The position numbers and the translations under genes were made by a program. The notes beneath the pieces were generated by a model that worked only from the letters and a program-made list of their open reading frames with translations, was not told where the DNA came from and did not search any database. This document shows, piece after piece, positions 56,102-64,000 of a DNA stretch of 64,000 nt (position 1 is its first letter; each line of letters opens with the position of its first letter). Source of the stretch: Paractinoplanes polyasparticus (GTDB lineage Bacteria; Actinomycetota; Actinomycetes; Mycobacteriales; Micromonosporaceae); assembly GCF_019710575.1 (NCBI RefSeq), contig NZ_JAHWFK010000013.1:1-64000 (forward strand). The letters run 5' to 3'.

Positions 56102-56155
56102 TGATTCAAAAAGTGTTGGCGAGCACCGCCTCCGGTGGTTAACGTGGCCGTACAC

Positions 56156-56215
56156 GTGAAGGGAGGTGGTCCGAAGTTGTATAGCAACGGGACTCGTGAG
56201 GTGGCTGTCCGCTAG
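56156..56215 (+). CDS. candidate leader peptide of 12-19 residues
   Basis: A short frame ends at TAG 56213-56215. From GTG 56156 it encodes 19 residues ending KLYSNGTREVAVR; TTG 56177 with GGGAGG ten to sixteen bases upstream would give 12 residues (LYSNGTREVAVR, first read as Met). The last four codons lie within a long-range RNA stem. Peptide of this type before a structured region suggests a leader; function is inference. Confidence 0.5.
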   Translation: MKGGGPKLYSNGTREVAVR

Positions 56216-56357
56216 CCGCTGTCCTCGACAGCTTCGTAGCAATACGTCGAGACCGTGTGGCAGCGGTGCGGCGAATACCAGATAGCCACCCGACCCCTGG
56301 GGATCCGGCCTTGTCCGACCGGACCGCGCATGCGTGTGCGGAAGTCCCCAGGGGTCG
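56200..56357 (+). ncRNA. structured, attenuator-like leader RNA upstream of RNase Z
   Basis: GGTGGCTGTC (56200-56209) pairs with GATAGCCACC (56281-56290), all positions including one G-U. Inside, GCTGTC-CTC-GACAGC (56218-56232) competes with CTCGAC/GTCGAG (56224-56229 with 56246-56251). Right after, CGACCCCTGGGGA (56291-56303) pairs perfectly with TCCCCAGGGGTCG (56345-56357) around two small hairpins, followed by CTTCATTTCT. This is the shape of a transcription-control element. No named RNA family is recognised. Confidence 0.6.
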
Positions 56358-56409
56358 CTTCATTTCTCCACCGGGGGCCTGACGTGATTTCTTTATCGGG
56401 CGGCCTGAC

Positions 56410-57321
56410 GTGCGCGAGCTGATCGTCCTGGGCACCGCGAGCCAGGTGCCCACGCGGCACCGAAACCACAACGGCTACCTGCTGCGCTGGGACGACGAGG
56501 TGATTCTCTTCGACCCGGGCGAGGGCACCCAGCGCCAGATGCTCCTGGCCGGCTTCGCGGTCACCCCGATCAAGCGCATCTGCATCACCCACTTCCACGG
56601 CGACCACAGCCTCGGCCTGCCCGGCATCCTGCAGCGCATCTCGCTCGACAAGGTGGCCCACCCGGTCACGGTCCACTATCCGGGCGCCGGCCAGGAGTTC
56701 TACGACCGGCTGCGGCACGCCACCAGCTACTGGGACAACGCCGAGATCGTGGCTTCGCCGATCGAGGGCGCGAGCTTCTCGCAGCCGATCCCGGCCGGGC
56801 GCCTGACGGCGCTGCCTCTTCGGCACTCCCTTCCCACGTACGGCTATCGGCTGGACGAACCGGCCGGGCGCCGCATGGTCCCGTCGCTGCTGGCCGCGCA
56901 CGGCATCACCGGGCCCGCGGTCGGCGAGCTGAACCGCGCGGGCCGGATCGGCGACGTGACGCTCGACCAGGTCAGCGTCGAGCGGCCCGGCCAGAGCTTC
57001 GCCTTCATCATGGACACGGGCCTGTGCGACAACGTGTTCGAGCTTGCCGCCGGGGTCGACCTGCTGGTCATCGAGTCGACGTTCCTGACCGAGGACGCGG
57101 CGATGGCGGCCATGGTGGGACATCTGACGGCGGCCCAGGCCGGTGCGGTGGCGCGCGAGGCGGGCGTACGGAAGCTGGTCCTGACCCATTTCTCGCAGCG
57201 TTATCCGGATCCGTCGCGCTTCCTCGACGAGGCGCGGCAGTCGTTCGCGGGCGAGATCGTGGTCGCGGAGGACCTGGGACGCGTACCGGTGCCCCCGCGG
57301 CGGGAGGCTACCGTCGGCTGA
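56410..57321 (+). CDS. rnz: ribonuclease Z (tRNA 3' processing endonuclease)
   Basis: Protein of 303 residues of the metallo-beta-lactamase fold. The zinc motif [13 protein letters not shown] (His61-His66 core), [10 protein letters not shown] and [14 protein letters not shown] are those of RNase Z. It trims tRNA 3' ends. GTG 56410 lies in the second copy of GGCCTGACGTG; the first copy lies 26 bases before it. GNAT gene follows with a one-base overlap. Confidence 0.93.
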   Translation: MRELIVLGTASQVPTRHRNHNGYLLRWDDEVILFDPGEGTQRQMLLAGFAVTPIKRICITHFHGDHSLGLPGILQRISLDKVAHPVTVHYPGAGQEFYDRLRHATSYWDNAEIVASPIEGASFSQPIPAGRLTALPLRHSLPTYGYRLDEPAGRRMVPSLLAAHGITGPAVGELNRAGRIGDVTLDQVSVERPGQSFAFIMDTGLCDNVFELAAGVDLLVIESTFLTEDAAMAAMVGHLTAAQAGAVAREAGVRKLVLTHFSQRYPDPSRFLDEARQSFAGEIVVAEDLGRVPVPPRREATVG

Positions 57322-57827
57322 TGCACGTTTCCCTGCGTACGGCGGAAGAAGTTGACCTGATGGCGGTCGGCTCGGTGCACCAGCGTTCGAGGGTCGCGGC
57401 CTATGCCGGCATCCTCTCCCCCGAGACTTTGGAGCTGCGGACCGCTGACGCCTTCGGCGAGTGGTGGACCGAGCGGTACCGCTGGGAGCGCGACACCCAC
57501 GTGCTGACCGTGGCCGACCGGAATTCCGAGATCGTCGGCTTCACGTACGTCGGACCGTCCGAGACGCCGGACGCCGCCGAGCTGTACGCGATCCACGTCG
57601 ATCCCTCGCTGGTCGGATCGGGTGTGGGGCGACTGCTGATGGTCGACGCGCTCGGGAAGCTGGCGAAGGTCGGCGGCTCGCGGGCCGTGCTGTGGGTGCT
57701 GGCGGACAACTCACGAGCGCGGCGCTTCTACGAGGCGGGTGGTTGGGTGGCCGACGGGCAGACTCGCAACGAGCCGGTGAACGGCGAACCGGTCGACCAG
57801 CTCAGATACTCGTTGACCTTCGCCTGA
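57321..57827 (+). CDS. GNAT-family N-acetyltransferase
   Basis: Protein of 168 residues with the acetyl-CoA binding region YAIHVDPSLVGSGVGRLLMVDALGKL and C-terminal ADNSRARRFYEAGGWV. Start ATG overlaps the RNase Z stop by one base. Substrate unknown. Confidence 0.9.
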   Translation: MHVSLRTAEEVDLMAVGSVHQRSRVAAYAGILSPETLELRTADAFGEWWTERYRWERDTHVLTVADRNSEIVGFTYVGPSETPDAAELYAIHVDPSLVGSGVGRLLMVDALGKLAKVGGSRAVLWVLADNSRARRFYEAGGWVADGQTRNEPVNGEPVDQLRYSLTFA

Positions 57828-57829
57828 GC

Positions 57830-57848
57830 CTTGGTTAGCCTGCCCTAA
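57830..57848. promoter_or_regulatory. iron-box-like sequence without an iron gene
   Basis: CTTGGTTAGCCTGCCCTAA matches 15 of 19 positions of the iron-box consensus. It lies just after the GNAT stop, and no iron gene follows; the core GGTTAGCCTGC also occurs at 33814-33824 near an unrelated gene, so the match may be chance or a promoter. Confidence 0.3.
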
Positions 57849-57941
57849 CTACGATGCCGCCCAGGCCGCCACACGTCAGGGCGAAGTCGGTTGGGTGGTG
57901 CGCCGCCGCTGTCACGGCCCAGGCGCATCGCCATATGGTTC

Positions 57942-58061
57942 GGCGCGCCCGGTCCTGCCGGGTCGGGCGCGCCGGATCGCTCCTTGTCCGTCTTGCGTCT
58001 TGGCTGGGCGGGAGTGCGAGACCTGATGGAACGGGGGAACCTGTGGTCCCGCACTCCCGCC
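57942..58061. repeat. two long perfect hairpins in a gene desert
   Basis: GGCGCGCCC (57942-57950) pairs with GGGCGCGCC (57965-57973); GGCGGGAGTGCG (58007-58018) pairs with CGCACTCCCGCC (58050-58061). More short inverted repeats (GGACCG/CGGTCC near 58110-58135) follow. The region 57849-58296 has no supportable gene. Confidence 0.75.
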
Positions 58062-58296
58062 AACCATCCCGCCCGAACCGGGGGCGCGTCTGGCCGGAGA
58101 CGCTGGACCGACGGAGGCATGCCGGTCCTTGATTCGGTTCGAGGGCGGGTCCTGCGGGCGGGAGGTCGCGACGCTGGCGGGGCGCAGCGGACTCACCGCC
58201 GGGACGACGCCGGCCCGGGCCGGGTAGCCATGCCTGCCGGGGGAGGTCAAGCTGTCGGGCGACGTCGGTGGTTCTGTGCAGTTGTTCGGCCCCTTT

Positions 58297-58587
58297 TCAG
58301 GAAAAATAACCGCGGTTGGGCGACGGCTGCCGATACTCATCGGGGCCGCGCATGGCCCGGACGCTGTTCAGGTCGTGCCGTACGGTCCACGCCTCGCGCC
58401 AGGGCCGCCGGGACGCGATTTCGGCCCGCTGAGCGAGACGCCGGGGCGCGCACGGCCACCGCCATCCACACCAGACACAGTTGCCGTCGACGCCCGCTTC
58501 CGCGTGCCGGCCGAGCATCTGCTGCGCATCCCGCCACAGCAGGCGGTCCACAATGTCGGCCGGTGTGGTCTCGTCGGCGATGACCAT
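58297..58587 (-). CDS. small Cys/Trp-rich protein
   Basis: Protein of 96 residues with VDRLLWRDAQQMLGRH, then CVWCGWRWPCAPRRLAQRAE and RRPWREAWTVRHDL. Three Cys and many Trp/Arg suggest a metal-binding or DNA-contacting protein. The pattern is familiar from Actinoplanes-like small proteins, but no function is known to me. AGGGGA lies directly before ATG 58587. Confidence 0.6.
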   Translation of the reverse strand: MVIADETTPADIVDRLLWRDAQQMLGRHAEAGVDGNCVWCGWRWPCAPRRLAQRAEIASRRPWREAWTVRHDLNSVRAMRGPDEYRQPSPNRGYFS

Positions 58588-58791
58588 TCCCCTACCCTTT
58601 CGTCGGCTTTGTGGGTGGCGGTCGGGTCGTCAATCGTCCGTCACAACCCATACAACAGCGCGCGGCCATCCGCCGGTCGGACTTTCTGTGCGATTCTCGC
58701 GACCCAGCGTGACTGCCAGGGCCGGTCGCTGTTCGCCCTGGGCGGACGACGCACGGGCATCGATGCTGCTGGGGACGGCGTTGAACGGTCC

Positions 58792-59736
58792 ATGGATACC
58801 GAACACACGGGTGTCGAATCACAGGCGCTCGATGCCTACAGCCGTGTGGTGACCGGCGTCGCCACCAGCCTGCTGCCGTCGGTCGCGGCCCTCTCCGTGC
58901 GCACGGCGCGCGGCCAGGGCGCCGGCTCGGCGGTCACCTTCACCGACGACGGATTCCTGCTGACCAACGCGCACGTGGTCGCCGGCGCGACCGGCGGCAC
59001 AGCCGACTTCGCCGACGGCACCGAAACCCGCTTCGACGTGGTCGGCGCGGACCCCCTTTCCGACCTCGCGGTGGTCCGGGTGCACAACCCGGGCGCACCC
59101 GCGGCCCCGCTCGGCAACGCCGACGACCTGAAGATCGGCCAGCTCGTCGTGGCCGTGGGCAACCCCATGGGCCTGGCCGGCTCGGTGACGGCCGGCGTCG
59201 TCTCCGGCCTGGGCCGCTCGCTGCCGGCCCGCGACGGCCGGCGCGTACGCATCATCGACAACGTCATCCAGACCGACGCTGCCCTCAACCCGGGTAACTC
59301 CGGCGGCGCCCTGGCCGACTCCACCGGCACGGTCGTGGGGATCAACACGGCGGTGGCCGGATACGGCCTCGGCCTGGCCGTGCCGGTCAACGCCACCACC
59401 CGTTCGATCGTCGGCGACCTGGTGGCGAACGGCCGGGTCCGCCGGGCCTGGCTGGGTGTCGCCGGCGTGCCGGTTCCGCTGCCGCCCGCGCTGGCCGGGC
59501 GGCTGGGTCAGAAGCTCGGCCTGCGCGTGGTCGAGGTGGTGCCCGGCAGCCCGGCCGGAAGCGCCGGCATCTACCTGGGCGACATCATCATCTCGGCCGG
59601 CGGCCGGCCGACCACGACGGTGCAGGCCTTGCAGCGCCTCATGCTCGGCCCGGCCATCGGCGCCGATCTGCCGATGACCCTGCTGCGCAAGAACGCCCTG
59701 GTCGACGTCGTCACCGTCCCGGCCGAAATGAACTGA
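58792..59736 (+). CDS. HtrA-like S1C serine protease with PDZ domain, probably cytoplasmic
   Basis: Protein of 314 residues. The triad is His (LLTNAHVVAGA), Asp (DPLSDLAVVRVHN) and Ser (ALNPGNSGGALAD). A PDZ domain follows (LGLRVVEVVPGSPAGSAGIYLGDIIISAGG). No signal peptide or membrane helix is seen, unlike most HtrA proteins, so it may be cytoplasmic or start upstream; ATG 58792 is the first good start and lacks a strong ribosome site. 58588-58791 holds nothing else. Confidence 0.9.
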   Translation: MDTEHTGVESQALDAYSRVVTGVATSLLPSVAALSVRTARGQGAGSAVTFTDDGFLLTNAHVVAGATGGTADFADGTETRFDVVGADPLSDLAVVRVHNPGAPAAPLGNADDLKIGQLVVAVGNPMGLAGSVTAGVVSGLGRSLPARDGRRVRIIDNVIQTDAALNPGNSGGALADSTGTVVGINTAVAGYGLGLAVPVNATTRSIVGDLVANGRVRRAWLGVAGVPVPLPPALAGRLGQKLGLRVVEVVPGSPAGSAGIYLGDIIISAGGRPTTTVQALQRLMLGPAIGADLPMTLLRKNALVDVVTVPAEMN

Positions 59737-59810
59737 CCTCCCCTCCGCCGCTCCGCCGATCCTCCCCCGGCTGAGCGGCGCCGGGCCGGCCCGCCCCGCC
59801 GGCCTGCCTG

Positions 59811-59850
59811 CGCCCGGGTGCTCCCCATCGAGCACCCGGGCGCTTTCTTG
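59811..59850 (+). terminator. strong intrinsic terminator after the protease gene
   Basis: GCGCCCGGGTGCTC (59811-59824) and GAGCACCCGGGCGC (59831-59844) form a perfect 14-bp stem with a 6-base loop, followed by TTTCTT. Confidence 0.93.
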
Positions 59851-59906
59851 TCGACCGGGCCGGGATCGCTACGGACTTCCAGGCCGTCACCGCCTAGGTT
59901 GGGCTG

Positions 59907-61913
59907 GTGACATCGAAGCTGAGCCGAAGCGTCGTATTGCTGCTGGCCGCCCTCGGGGTGGTCACGCTGGTGGCCGGGCCCGCGGCGGCCCAGGCGCCCG
60001 AGCGGCTCGCCACCCAGGTGACCGATCCGGCCGGCGTCCTCAGTGACCGCGCCGGCGTCGACGCGGCGCTGGCCGAGCTGCAACGCCGCACGGGCATCCA
60101 GCTGTTCGTGGTCATGGTCGACTCGTTCGACGGCACGCCGGCCCAGCAGTGGACCGACGAGACCGCGCGGCTCAGCGACCTCGGCAACCGTGACGCGCTG
60201 CTCGCGGTGGCGACCACCGACCGGGCGTACGCCTACTCGTTCCCCGAGGACTCGCGGATCAGCGACCGCGAGCTGTCCGAGGTCGCCGCGAACGAGATCG
60301 AACCGGCGCTGAGCCGTAGCGACTGGTCGGGCGCGGTGATCGCCGGGGCGCGGGGCTACACCGACGCCGCCGCCGGTTCCAGCAGCTTCGGCTGGATCTT
60401 CCTGGTCCTGGGCATCATCGTCGTCGTCGTTCTCGTCCTGATGTGGCTGCGCAAGCGCCGCTCGGCTTCGCACACCCGGCCCGGCTCGGCCGGCGCGCCG
60501 CCGGCGCCCGCGGGCCCGACCGCCGAGGAGCTGACGGCCCGGGCCAACGCCCTGCTCATCGAGCTCGACGACGACCTGCGGGCCGGCGAACGCGAGCTGG
60601 CCCTGGCCGCCGCCCAGTACGGCGCGGAGGCGACGGCCCCGTTCCAGGCCGCGCTCGAATCCGCCCGGCAGGATGTCGCCGAGGCGTTCCGCCTGCGCAT
60701 GACGCTCGACGAGACGCCCGGCCCCGACGCCACCCAGCGGCGCGACACCCTGACCCGGATCATCACACTCTGCGAGGGCGCGGACGCCCGCTTGGACGCC
60801 GAGTCGGAGGCCTTCGACCGCCTGCGTGACCTGGAGGGCCGGGCCGCCGAGGCCGCCACCGAGATCGACCAGCGCCGGGCCGCGATCGAGGCCGCCCTGC
60901 CGACCACCGAGGCCACCGCGAAGCAGCTGGCCGCCGCCTATTCCGGCGGCACGATCACCGCGATCACCGCCAACGCCGGCCAGGCCCGCGAACGCCTGGC
61001 CTTCGCCGATGCCGCGCTGATCCGGGCCCGTCAGGCTCTGGCCGGTCCGGGCACACCCACGACGTCCGGGTCGGGCGTCCCCGGCGGCGGCCCGGCCGAG
61101 GCCGCGCTGGCCGTGCGGGCCGCCGAACAGGCCGTCGACCAGGCCGGCCAGCTGGTGGGGGCCGTCGATCGCGCCGCCGCCGACCTGCCCGCCGCCCGGG
61201 CCGCGGCCGACTCCCTGATCAACGAGATCACCGGCGAGATCGCCGCCGGCCGGGCCGCCCTCACCGGCAACGCGGTCGCGCCGGCCGGCCTGACCGCAGC
61301 CATCACCGGCGGCGAACAGGCACTGGCCGAGGTACGCGCGGCGCTCTCGGCCGACCGCCCCGACCCGGTCGGGGCCGTGGCCCGGCTGCAGACGGCCGAC
61401 GCCGCGCTCGACGCCGCCCTGGCCGAGGCGCGCGACGTCGCGGAACGCCTGGCCCACGACCGCAGCCTGCTGGCCCAGGAACTGCCCGTGGCCCGGGCCG
61501 AGGTGGCCGCGACGAACGATTTCATCACCACCCGCCGGGGTGCCGTCCGTTCCGAGGCGCGGGCAACGCTTTCCGAGGCGGTCCGCCACCTCTCGGTCGC
61601 CGAAAGCGTCGCCGCCACCGATCCCGCGACCGCTCTGGCCGAGGCCCGCCAGGCCCGGCGGCTGGCCGCGAACGCCGGCCGCTCCGCCAACCTGGACGTT
61701 CAGCGCTGGGGCGGCGGCTCCGGCTTCGGCGGCGGACACCAGAGCGGCTTCGATGCCGGAGCCTTCGCCGGCGCCGTGCTGGGCGGCATCCTCTCCGGCG
61801 GTGGGCGCTCCCACGGCGGCTGGCAGGGCGGCGGCTTCGGCGGCAGCGCTTCCCGGGGCCGCCGCACCAGCAGCGGCGGCGGCGGCCGCCGAGGCGGGGG
61901 TGGCCGCTTCTGA
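59907..61913 (+). CDS. TPM-domain membrane protein with coiled-coil region and Gly-rich tail
   Basis: Protein of 668 residues. A signal peptide (to about residue 28, ...AAAQA), the TPM domain (VTDPAGVLSDRAGVDAALAELQRRTGIQLFVVMVDSF) facing outside, a membrane helix near residue 155-178 (FGWIFLVLGIIVVVVLVLMWL), then long Ala-rich helical repeats inside, and a C-terminal Gly/Ser/Arg-rich tail (GGGSGFGGGHQSGF). TPM domains may bind phosphatase or aid photosystem and envelope repair in other bacteria; here unknown. GTG 59907 is used. Confidence 0.88.
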   Translation: MTSKLSRSVVLLLAALGVVTLVAGPAAAQAPERLATQVTDPAGVLSDRAGVDAALAELQRRTGIQLFVVMVDSFDGTPAQQWTDETARLSDLGNRDALLAVATTDRAYAYSFPEDSRISDRELSEVAANEIEPALSRSDWSGAVIAGARGYTDAAAGSSSFGWIFLVLGIIVVVVLVLMWLRKRRSASHTRPGSAGAPPAPAGPTAEELTARANALLIELDDDLRAGERELALAAAQYGAEATAPFQAALESARQDVAEAFRLRMTLDETPGPDATQRRDTLTRIITLCEGADARLDAESEAFDRLRDLEGRAAEAATEIDQRRAAIEAALPTTEATAKQLAAAYSGGTITAITANAGQARERLAFADAALIRARQALAGPGTPTTSGSGVPGGGPAEAALAVRAAEQAVDQAGQLVGAVDRAAADLPAARAAADSLINEITGEIAAGRAALTGNAVAPAGLTAAITGGEQALAEVRAALSADRPDPVGAVARLQTADAALDAALAEARDVAERLAHDRSLLAQELPVARAEVAATNDFITTRRGAVRSEARATLSEAVRHLSVAESVAATDPATALAEARQARRLAANAGRSANLDVQRWGGGSGFGGGHQSGFDAGAFAGAVLGGILSGGGRSHGGWQGGGFGGSASRGRRTSSGGGGRRGGGGRF

Positions 61914-61926
61914 CCGCTGCGCGTCG

Positions 61927-62304
61927 CTAATGCGGCTCGGCGACCTCGATCACCCGGGTGGTGGGCGCGGCCGCGCCGAGTCGTTCGCGCAGGGCCAGGC
62001 GGTCCGGGTCGACCATGAACGCGTCGTAGCCGGCGCGGGAGCGGAAGCGGATCATGTGGACTTCCGTTGCCGCGTCCGTGCTGTGCAGCCGGGATTCCAG
62101 CGTGCCGTCATGCCGCGCGAGCAGCGCCAGCACCGCGTCCTCGTAGCTTCTGCCCTCGGCGACGTGGGGCGGCGACATGTCCACGATGGCGACCAGCAGG
62201 AGGCTGCTGCCCGCCTCGCCTTTGTCGATTGCCTCGCCTTTGTCGACGGCCTCGCCTTTGTCGATCGCCACGCCGGGCTCGATCGCCTTTCCGGGCTCGA
62301 TCAT
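61927..62304 (-). CDS. DUF1330-like protein with hexapeptide-repeat N terminus
   Basis: Protein of 125 residues. The core (SSLLLVAIVDMSPPHVAEGRSYEDAVLALL, HMIRFRSRAGYDAFMVDPDRLALRERLG) resembles a ferredoxin-like DUF1330 or Dabb-type domain. The first 31 residues are five near-identical hexapeptides (IEPGKA, IEPGVA, IDKGEA, VDKGEA, IDKGEA) encoded by an 18-bp tandem repeat and seem an extra. No ribosome site precedes ATG 62304. Confidence 0.72.
   Translation of the reverse strand: MIEPGKAIEPGVAIDKGEAVDKGEAIDKGEAGSSLLLVAIVDMSPPHVAEGRSYEDAVLALLARHDGTLESRLHSTDAATEVHMIRFRSRAGYDAFMVDPDRLALRERLGAAAPTTRVIEVAEPH
62213..62302. repeat. 18-bp tandem repeat (5 units) in the DUF1330-like gene
   Basis: Units at 62213, 62231, 62249, 62267 and 62285, each GCCTCGCCTTTGTCGAT-like; the last two are diverged (GCCACGCCGGGCTCGATC, GCCTTTCCGGGCTCGATC). 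The 18-base period keeps the frame. On the coding strand each of the first three units carries AAAGGCGAGG, similar to a ribosome-binding site. Confidence 0.95.
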
Positions 62305-62368
62305 GTCGGGAAGTATCGCACCGGCCTTCTGCCCCGGCCGGCGCGGCGAACCGCGCCGGCACAAGTGG

Positions 62369-63730
62369 TCAGGACAGGTGGGCGAGCAGGTCCTGCCGGG
62401 TGAGAACCCCGGCCGGCTTGCCGTCGACGAGGACCATCGCGGCGTCGGCGTTCTCGAGCATCGAGACCGCCTCGCTCACGGGTTGACCGCCGCCGATCAT
62501 CGGGAGGGGGTCGCCCATGTGGCGCTCTATCGTGTCGTGCAGGTGTGCCTGGCCGGTGAACAAGGCGTCCAGCAGGGCCTTCTCCGCGATCGATCCGGCC
62601 ACCTCGCCCGTCACCACCGGCGGCTCGGCCTTCAGCACCGGGAGCTGGGAGACGCCGTACTCGCGCATGTAGTCGATTGCGTCGCGCACCGTTTCCGTCG
62701 GGTGGACGTGGATCAGGGGCGGCATCGTTCCGCCCTTTCCCTCGAGGGCGTCGGCCACCGTGGGAGCGCCCTCGACCGTGCGCAGGAAGCCGTAGCGGGC
62801 CATCCACTCGTCGTTGAAGATCTTCGACAGGTAGCCCCGGCCGCCGTCCGGCAACAGCACCACGATGACGTCGCCGGGGTCGGCGCGGCGAGCCACCTCG
62901 AGGGCTGCCACCACCGCCATGCCGCACGAGCCGCCGACCAGCAGGCCTTCCTCGCGAGCGAGGCGGCGGGTCATCTCGAACGAGTCGGAGTCGGAGACCT
63001 CGATGATCTCGTCGGCGATCTCACGGTCGTACGTGGTGGGCCAAAAATCTTCGCCCACGCCCTCGACCAGGTAGGGCCGGCCCGTGCCACCGGAGTAGAC
63101 CGAGCCCTCGGGGTCGGCCCCGATCACCCGTACAGTCGGGCCCTGTTCTTTCAGATAGCGCCCGACCCCGGTGATCGTGCCCCCGGTGCCGACGCCGGCC
63201 ACGAAGTGGGTGATCCGGCCGTCCGTCTGTTTCCACAGCTCGGGGCCGGTCTCTTCGTAGTGGGAGCGTGGGTTGGCAGCGTTGCTGTACTGGTCCGGCT
63301 TCCACGCGCCGGGCACCTCGCGGGCCAGCCGGTCGGAGACGTTGTAGTAGGAACGCGGATCTTCCGGGGCCACCGCGGTGGGACAGACCACCACGTCGGC
63401 CCCGTACGCCTTCAGGACGTTCCGCTTGTCTTCGCTGACCTTGTCGGGGCAGACGAAGATGCACTTGTAACCGCGTTGCTGAGCGACCAGGGCCAGGCCC
63501 ACACCGGTGTTTCCACTGGTGGGCTCGACGATCGTGCCGCCCGGCCCCAGCAGCCCGTCGCGTTCGGCGTCGAGCACCATCCGCAGGGCGATCCGGTCCT
63601 TGACCGAACCGCCGGGATTGAAGTACTCGACCTTGGCCAGCACGGTGGCGGCGATGCCCTCGGTGACCTTGTTCAGCTTGACCAGGGGGGTGTCCCCGAT
63701 GATGTCGACGACGTTGTCGTAATAGCGCAC
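62369..63730 (-). CDS. cbs: cystathionine beta-synthase
   Basis: Protein of 453 residues. The PLP Lys is in NPGGSVKDRIALRM; EPTSGNTGVGLA and GVGTGGTITGVGRYLKE bind PLP phosphate. Two CBS domains follow in the last 110 residues (VRDAIDYMREYGVSQLPVL, VSEAVSMLENADAAMVLVDGKPAGVLTRQDLL) and could bind a nucleotide regulator. It joins Ser and homocysteine. metB in the window completes the transsulfuration link. Confidence 0.94.
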   Translation of the reverse strand: MRYYDNVVDIIGDTPLVKLNKVTEGIAATVLAKVEYFNPGGSVKDRIALRMVLDAERDGLLGPGGTIVEPTSGNTGVGLALVAQQRGYKCIFVCPDKVSEDKRNVLKAYGADVVVCPTAVAPEDPRSYYNVSDRLAREVPGAWKPDQYSNAANPRSHYEETGPELWKQTDGRITHFVAGVGTGGTITGVGRYLKEQGPTVRVIGADPEGSVYSGGTGRPYLVEGVGEDFWPTTYDREIADEIIEVSDSDSFEMTRRLAREEGLLVGGSCGMAVVAALEVARRADPGDVIVVLLPDGGRGYLSKIFNDEWMARYGFLRTVEGAPTVADALEGKGGTMPPLIHVHPTETVRDAIDYMREYGVSQLPVLKAEPPVVTGEVAGSIAEKALLDALFTGQAHLHDTIERHMGDPLPMIGGGQPVSEAVSMLENADAAMVLVDGKPAGVLTRQDLLAHLS

Positions 63731-63733
63731 ACC

Positions 63734-64000
63734 TCAGACTACGACGACGTGGTCCCGCTGCCTCTCCCACTCCAGGAAGCGCTCGGTTTCGGCCAGCACC
63801 GCGCCGGCCAGCCAGGCGACCATCACAGCGTCGTCGGCCAGACCGAACACAAACAGGAACATCTCGGGGACGACGTCGATCGGGGACAGCACGTACGCCG
63901 TGGCCGCTGCCATCATGGCCAGCCGCATCCCGCCGTCGTACTGGCCCTTGGTGGTCGCCTTCATCATGCGCGGGATGGCCGCGATGCGGGTGGAGATGGA
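63734..64000 (-). CDS. DUF1232 (YkvA-type) membrane protein, 5' end outside the window
   Basis: The 3' part of a gene (88 codons in view) with AYVLSPIDVVPEMFLFVFGLADDAVMVAWLAGAVLAETERF, the DUF1232 signature. The frame is open to the window edge, so the start is beyond 64000. Function unknown. It lies three bases upstream of cbs on the same strand. Confidence 0.85.
   Translation of the reverse strand, partial: SISTRIAAIPRMMKATTKGQYDGGMRLAMMAAATAYVLSPIDVVPEMFLFVFGLADDAVMVAWLAGAVLAETERFLEWERQRDHVVVV

Noticed and set aside
57891..58583. Plus-strand frame of 230 codons in the desert
   Set aside because: Composition is Arg/Gly/Ala-rich low complexity, it crosses perfect hairpins and has no ribosome site or motif.

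Overview
The window is about 72% GC DNA from a high-GC Gram-positive actinobacterium, most probably in the Micromonosporaceae (Actinoplanes or a relative). The reasons are the coenzyme F420 genes (cofD, cofE/fbiB), mycothiol amidase (mca), a LexA gene with an actinobacterial SOS box, an IdeR/DmdR-type iron box, many GTG starts, SCO7613-like and DUF4307 proteins, and very GC-rich third codon positions. Genus assignment is inference. Most of the window is ordinary chromosome; no prophage, intact insertion sequence, CRISPR array, rRNA or convincing tRNA was found.

Layout. 1-9.7 kb: a 23-bp tandem array, a membrane protein with a Pro/Gly/Gln/Tyr tail, cofD-fbiB, a GT4/manC/NUDIX operon, a TIGR03089 protein and a thioesterase/acetoacetate-CoA ligase pair. 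9.7-18.4 kb: a 1120-residue membrane-anchored repeat protein, lexA with its SOS box, repeat-rich spacers, an atypical arginase-family protein and a PadR-controlled ABC transporter. 18.4-25.9 kb: a siderophore uptake locus of five minus-strand genes joined by 4-base overlaps (two permeases, an ATPase, and a pair of ABC exporters with complementary degenerate ATP sites), divergent from a lipoprotein receptor across an iron box. 25.9-39.7 kb: Uma2 protein, acyl-CoA dehydrogenase, a 1704-residue membrane protein, a phosphatase, two broken genes (methyltransferase; PstS-like binding protein), mycoredoxin, purE-purK and a DUF255 protein.

39.7-41.1 kb is a lower-GC islet with a RAMA-domain protein and an Abi/HEPN protein, a candidate defence module. 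41.1-53.5 kb: a GGDEF-EAL protein, mca with its small membrane partner, DUF4307, greA, threonine dehydratase, amidase, metB, HIT protein, msrA and an opine-type dehydrogenase flanked by direct repeats. 53.6-57.8 kb: two polyphosphate genes (CYTH-CHAD and PPK2) behind nearly identical promoters, then a short leader ORF inside a highly structured, attenuator-like RNA ahead of RNase Z, and a GNAT gene. 57.8-64 kb: a hairpin-rich gene desert, a small Cys/Trp protein, an HtrA-like protease, a TPM-domain protein, a DUF1330-like protein with an 18-bp repeat, cystathionine beta-synthase and a truncated DUF1232 gene.

The items most worth following up are the structured leader before RNase Z, the repeated kinase-site-like motif in the 1120-residue protein, the RAMA/Abi islet, the shared promoter of the polyphosphate genes and the one-site ABC exporter. 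All homology statements are from recognition of sequence features, not from database searches.
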